A DNA stretch of 64,000 nucleotides, from NCBI GenBank assembly GCA_034440615.1, contig JAOTOM010004961.1, positions 151,001-215,000 on the forward strand. Reading direction: 5' to 3'. A program made the position numbers and the translations under genes. Each line of letters starts with the position of its first letter. Position 1 is the first letter of the stretch. This DNA is from Ashinkailepas kermadecensis. Lineage: Eukaryota; Arthropoda; Thecostraca; Neolepadidae. Below the pieces are notes generated by a model that was given only the letters and a program-made list of their open reading frames with translations, was not told the origin of the DNA and searched no databases. Below are positions 59,400 through 64,000 of this stretch, piece by piece.

Positions 59400-59745
59400 C
59401 CTCTTTCTCTGAGGCGTATCTAATTTCTCCTCCCCACACACACCCTTCCCATTCCCCCACCACACACACACCCTTCCCCTTCCCCCACACGCACCCGTCC
59501 TCTCCCCACACACACCCTTACCCTTCTCCCCCCACCCACACACATCCTTCCCTTTCCCCCACACACACCGTTCGCTCCCCCACAAACACCCTTTCCCTTC
59601 CCCTACACACACCCTTCCCCATTGCTCACACACGCACCCTTCCTCTTTCCACGCACAACCTTCCCCTTCTCTCCCCACACACACCCTTCCCTCCCCCTAC
59701 AAACACCCTTCCCCCACCCTTCCCCTCCCCCACACACAGACACAA
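59400..59745 (+). repeat. Degenerate CACACACCCTTCCC(C) repeat
   Basis: Roughly eighteen copies of an ~18-22 base C-rich unit with CCCCACACACACCCTTCCC as the core. Confidence 0.88.
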
Positions 59746-61329
59746 AGTACAACGAAGAGCATAAGTTTCACTTCACTATATCTTTCGGTTTCGCATACGG
59801 ACATTCTTTCTCCCATTGAAGAATAACATCACGCATGAATTTTCGCTATGTTCCTCGCTGAGGAACTTTACCTAGCACTTACTCGAACTATTGTTGATCC
59901 ATCCGTCATCTCCGCTTGAGGAAGTCGCAATCGCCAACCTTCCCAGATGAATCTGTGTCTTGTTGTATGTCCTGGCCTTGAGCCGCGCCAGAAGGGGGGG
60001 GGGGGGCGTGTCCCTCCCCAAAACATCGTGAAGCTCAACATTACGCATATGGGCGTTGCACGGAAGGAATGGATCCTAAAACGATCATGTCCACCTCCGT
60101 CTGCCTCAATCCAAAGTCGGTGGCGTCGCCGATGGCTTTGACCATGCACTCCGATGCCGTACCTTGATCCTACCGCCTGCGGATCGTGTCGCCTGACGGA
60201 CTGCCGAGTCGGCATTTTTGTCGGCATTTTTGGACAGATGGGCAAAGGCGTCATTTCAAAGGTATTCAAGGTTTATCGACTCCCCGCCCCTGAAGTCGCC
60301 TCTGGCTGTATGACCAACGCAGTCGATGCGCCCCCAAACCTAAATAACCCAAGACTATGCCCCTAAAGAGCATAGTATCACAAAGATCGGTCTTATGGGT
60401 GAACACAGGATCCCAACGTGCGTCTTTTGTGGCCTTAACAGACCACCTGCCTTTTTGATGGGGCGTGCTTCAATGCAATTGCGGCCTGCCATTTCTAAGA
60501 AACATCGTGCAAATTGAAGGAAGCCTGCAAAAGTACCGAGAGGACTTTTATTGAATCGAGGTAGTGACATATATTCACTAGGTATACTCACCACACGCCT
60601 AATTTCAATGCGATGATCTGCGATCACATAGTGAGGATTTTTATATTTTAGTTGATTCTATGAATCCATGGGAGGGTGTGACCACCGCCACTCCTCTTTC
60701 CCATTGGCCACGTCGTTGGCTCGGACAGTACGCCATTCTCTGTTTACTGTCCCATGCAGCATGCACCAATGTATGTCTGAAGGAGCAGGACATGAGTCAA
60801 AATGAAAGTAGACACCCTTCAATAGCAACAATAATATTGTTCATGAAAGACATAGGGCCGCGATGATTTTCCTCTTGAGCATCACCCCCACCTGCCCTCT
60901 GCCCTGCCCAACGGCTTTCCCTTTGCTCCCCCACTAACTTTCTCGATTCAGTGGGAGAGCATTAGGGGCCGCTGAGAGACTTGACCTGGTATGTGCAATG
61001 GGCTGTTAAAGAACTGTAATGGCCTATAATTCGCACTCATCAACTTTGTGTGACGCTAAACATTAGTGACCAAATAGTATATGCACTTCATTAATGCATG
61101 GCTGTGGGAAGTTTCCCGAAGACATCACGCACCTCAAAGTACTCTATATAGCTCGCAAGCGTTCTAATACAATTGAAACTGAAGTTGCTCAGGAACATAC
61201 CAACGTTATCCCTAAATTGTGCAAACGCTCAAGCGGTGCAACATACAGGGTGTACAAACAATCAAATTCCGCACGTTCTCTGCGCTATACTAATGTGCAG
61301 CGTAGGACGGTTGGCGATCCGAGACACGG
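59746..61329. other. Non-coding stretch with a SINE 3' end
   Basis: No gene was recognised. A G-run of 13 lies at 59994-60006. The SINE tail is at 60306-60350. Confidence 0.4.
60306..60350 (+). mobile_element. 3' end of a SINE-like retroposon
   Basis: CTGTATGACCAACGCAGTCG, ATGCGCCCCCAAACCTA, AATAACCC. It nearly matches the - strand copy at 30611-30664. The 5' limit and target duplication were not found. Confidence 0.6.
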
Positions 61330-61808
61330 ACCACACCTCTGAGCGCGCCTTGGGGCCCGTCTGGGCGGCGACGTCGTGTCGCTGCTCACCTGAAGCCGAC
61401 CGTGACCGGTGTGGAGGGGCTGCTCTGGCCGGAGCGGCGCTGGTCGACGTCAGTCGCGACCGCACGTGACTCCTCCACTGAGCCGCCGCCGCCGCCGCCG
61501 CCGCCGCCGCCTCGCTGTGGGCCCGCTCTGCCCGCCCGCTCTGCCCGGCGCGGCCGCCCTGCCCGGCCGGCCGGCCGCCGGCCCGTACTTCTTTGTTTGC
61601 GGCGGCGTCTGCCGGCCGGCGGCCCGCCCCCGTACCCATTACTGCTCACATGATGTACGGTGATGACACAGCCAGGCAGCAGTCACCAGGCCGCCACTGG
61701 TCGGCAGACATCGGCCTGATCCGGCTGCTGCCGCGCCGCCCGGGCGCCACCGAAAAGGGTCAGCTGCATCTGGCCAGCCGCCACATGCAAATCGAGTCTT
61801 GTCGTGGC
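61330..61808. other. CpG-dense stretch with (GCC)n
   Basis: High GC with a run of ten CCG/GCC triplets at about 61483-61512. All strands show long open frames of Arg/Ala/Pro-rich sequence, which is expected by composition. A promoter or 5' exon is possible but unsupported. Confidence 0.35.
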
Positions 61809-62520
61809 GTGCAGCCGGCCAATGCTGCGATGGTCGCGGGTGCTGTCTCCGTGCAGCCGGCCAATGCTGCGATGGTCGCGGGTGCTGTCTCCGTGCAGCC
61901 GGCCAATGCTGCGATGGTCGCGGGTGCTGTCTCCGTGCAGCCGGCCAATGCTGCGATGGTCGCGGGTGCTGTCTCCGTGCAGCCGGCCAATACTGCGATG
62001 GTCGCGGGTGCTGTCTCCGTGCAGCCCGCCAATATGCGATGGTCGCGGGTGCTGTCTCCGTGCAGCCGGCCAATGCTGCGATGGTCGCGGGTGCTGTCTC
62101 CGTGCAGCCGGCCAATGCTGCGATGGTCGCGGGTGCTGTCTCCGTGCAGCCGGCCAATGCTGCGATGGTCGCGGGTGCTGTCTCCGTGCAGCCGGCCAAT
62201 ACTGCGATGGTCGCGGGTGCTGTCTCCGTGCAGCCGGCAAATACTGCGATGGTCGCGGGTGCTGTCTCCGTGCAGCCGGCCAATGCTGCGATGGTCGCGG
62301 GTGCTGTCTCCGTGCAGCCGGCCAATACTGCGATGGTCGCGGGTGCTGTCTCCGTGCAGCCGGCCAATGCTGCGATGGTCGCGGGTGCTGTCTCCGTGCA
62401 GCCGGCCAATACTGCGATGGTCGCGGGTGCTGTCTCCGTGCAGCCCGCCAATGCTGCGATGGTCGCGGGTGCTGTCTCCGTGCAGCCGGCCAATGCTGCG
62501 ATGGTCGCGGGTGCTGTCCT
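61809..62520 (+). repeat. 42-bp minisatellite, ~17 copies
   Basis: The unit is GTGCAGCCGGCCAATGCTGC, GATGGTCGCGGGTGCTGTCT, CC. As 42 is a multiple of three, each frame encodes a constant 14-residue repeat (for example VQPANAAMVAGAVS), and several frames on both strands are open for 240-320 codons. One copy (near 62030) lacks two bases. I see no start context or flanking coding evidence. Confidence 0.94.
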
Positions 62521-62604
62521 GTGTACTGACTCTGCACACGGATACTGGTCTTGTACACAGGTACTGACTCTGTGCAGCACAGCATGTTGAGAATATTGCC
62601 GACG

Positions 62605-63205
62605 GCGGTCAGCGGTACTGGCTGGTCAGCGGTACTGACTGGTCAGCGGTACTGGCTGGTCAGCGGTACTGGCTGGTCAGCGGTACTGGCTGGTCAGCAC
62701 CACTGGCTGGTCAGCGGTACTGACTGGTCAGCACCACTGGCTGGTCAGCACCACTGGCTGGTCAGCGGTACTGGCTGGTCAGCACCACTGGCTGGTCAGC
62801 ACCACTGACTGGTCAGCGGTACTGGCTGGTCAGCGGTACTGGCTGGTCAGCGGTACTGACTGGTCAGCACCACTGGCTGGTCAGCGGTACTGGCTGGTCA
62901 GCACCACTGGCTGGTCAGCACCACTGGCTGGTCAGCGGTACTGGCTGGTCAGCGGTACTGGCTGGTCAGTGGTACTGGCTGGTCAGTGGTACTGGCTGGT
63001 CAGTGGTACTGGCTGGTCAGCGGTACTGGCTGGTCAGTGGTACTGGCTGGTCAGCGGTACTGGCTGGTCAGCACCACTGGCTGGTCAGCACCACTGACTG
63101 ATCAGCGGTACTGGCTGGTCAGCGGTACTGGCTGGTCAGTGGTACTGGCTGGTCAGCGGTACTGGCTGGTCAGCACCACTGGCTGGTCAGTACCACTGGC
63201 TGGTT
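62605..63205 (+). repeat. 17-bp minisatellite, ~35 copies
   Basis: The unit is ACTGGCTGGTCAGCGGT with three dominant variants (AGCGGT, AGCACC, AGTGGT) in a shuffled order. Confidence 0.95.
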
Positions 63206-63299
63206 TGCTGCGCCCGGTCGGTATTGGCACGACGTAATCGGGTTAAAGGTGTCCGGGTCAAACTGTGGGGGTTTGCTCACCTGGCTGCTGGCTGTCCCT

Positions 63300-63722
63300 C
63301 GTCACAAACAGCGGATACCGTTGGCTGTGCCGTGCCACAAGCAGCGGACACCGTTGGCCGTGCCGTGTCACAAACAGCGGACACCGTTGGCCGTGCCGTG
63401 CCACAAACAGCGGACACCGTTGGCCGTGCCGTGTCACAAACAGCGGACACCGTTGGCCGTGCCGTGTCCAAACAGCGGACACCGTTGGCCGTGCCGTGCC
63501 ACAAACAGCGGACACCGTTGGCCGTGCCGTGTCACAAACAGCGGACACCGTTGGCCGTGCCGTGTCACAAACAGCGGACACCGTTGGCCGTGCCGTGTCA
63601 CAAACAGCGGACACCGTTGGCCGTGCCGTGTCACAAACAGCGGACACCGTTGGCCGTGCCGTGTCACAAACAGCGGACACCGTTGGCCGTGCCGTGTCAC
63701 AAACAGCGGACACCGTTGGCCA
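63300..63722 (+). repeat. 33-bp minisatellite, ~13 copies
   Basis: The unit is CGTGTCACAAACAGCGGACA, CCGTTGGCCGTGC. The last eight copies are identical by eye, while the first five vary (CACAAGCAG, CGTGCCAC, GTCCAAACAG). This suggests recent expansion at the right end. Confidence 0.95.
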
Positions 63723-64000
63723 GAGGTGTCAGGGTAGTTGACGGCAAAACCACCCCTCTTTTGACCGGAAAAGGAGGTAACAGGCAACGACGCTCCCAGG
63801 CACGGCTCTTAGTCCCTTACTCCTAATCGCATGTGATGTAATTGCTGAAGTCGCAACTGGCAACTCCTCTCCACTGCCTGCCACTTGGCAGCAGCAACAG
63901 TTCTGGCTCGAAAGCACGGTCGGCAAGCAGAGGCACCGTGCCTCTCCAGGCAGTGCGAGGAATCTTAGCCCGTCCCTCGGTACGGATCAGAAGTTGAACG
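63723..64000. other. Non-coding end of window
   Basis: No gene or repeat was recognised. Confidence 0.4.

Noticed and set aside
61593..62590. Open frames of 240-324 codons on both strands (VQPANAAMVAGAVS-like)
   Set aside because: 42-bp array without stops. Several frames on both strands are open, and none has an identifiable domain.
63224..63826. Open frames of 150-200 codons (HKQRTPLAVPC-like)
   Set aside because: 33-bp array artefact.

Overview
The window looks like nuclear DNA of an animal, most likely an arthropod and probably a crustacean. The main evidence is a CLIP-domain serine protease split over at least six GT-AG exons on the + strand (6396-18692). The DNA also carries tRNA-derived SINEs with perfect target-site duplications, hAT-type MITEs, a decayed MULE transposase, long microsatellites and many GC-rich minisatellites. 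A barnacle-like genome would fit, but nothing here settles the species. There are no bacterial operons, CRISPR arrays or phage modules, and no standalone tRNA or rRNA gene was recognised.

Layout: 1-6270 is non-coding DNA with a SINE (1891-2057) and a hAT MITE (2676-3323). From 6396 to 18692 lies the protease: a CLIP exon with a Thr-rich linker, then the catalytic exons with His, Asp and Ser. Each of its five visible introns holds a tandem array, and at least three arrays are made from the neighbouring exon/intron boundary. From 18693 to 28440 there are minisatellites (20.6, 21.6 and 26 kb), a 2.5 kb inverted repeat with ~0.85 kb arms (22.2-24.76 kb), and a long CT/TA/TG microsatellite. From 28445 to 30266, on the - strand, lies a GC-rich SH3-domain gene whose reading frame is broken once, inside the first SH3 domain. 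From 31.6 to 50.1 kb there are mostly arrays with units of 50, 5, 20, 61, 49, 40, 101, 19 and 38 bp, plus another full-length SINE (42079-42258). From 50.1 to 61 kb there are TA tracts, a duplicated segment, very short truncated retroposons and a FLYWCH/MULE transposase remnant (56.2-57.7 kb). From 61.8 to 63.7 kb three minisatellites (42, 17 and 33 bp units) lie nearly back to back.

The two protein genes show no functional link. The protease would be a secreted zymogen of the kind used in arthropod clotting or melanisation cascades; the SH3 protein would be an intracellular adaptor. The most unusual signal is the repeated conversion of splice boundaries into minisatellites in the protease gene. 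It includes six tandem copies of the 3' splice site, spaced exactly 81 bp apart and in frame with the exon.
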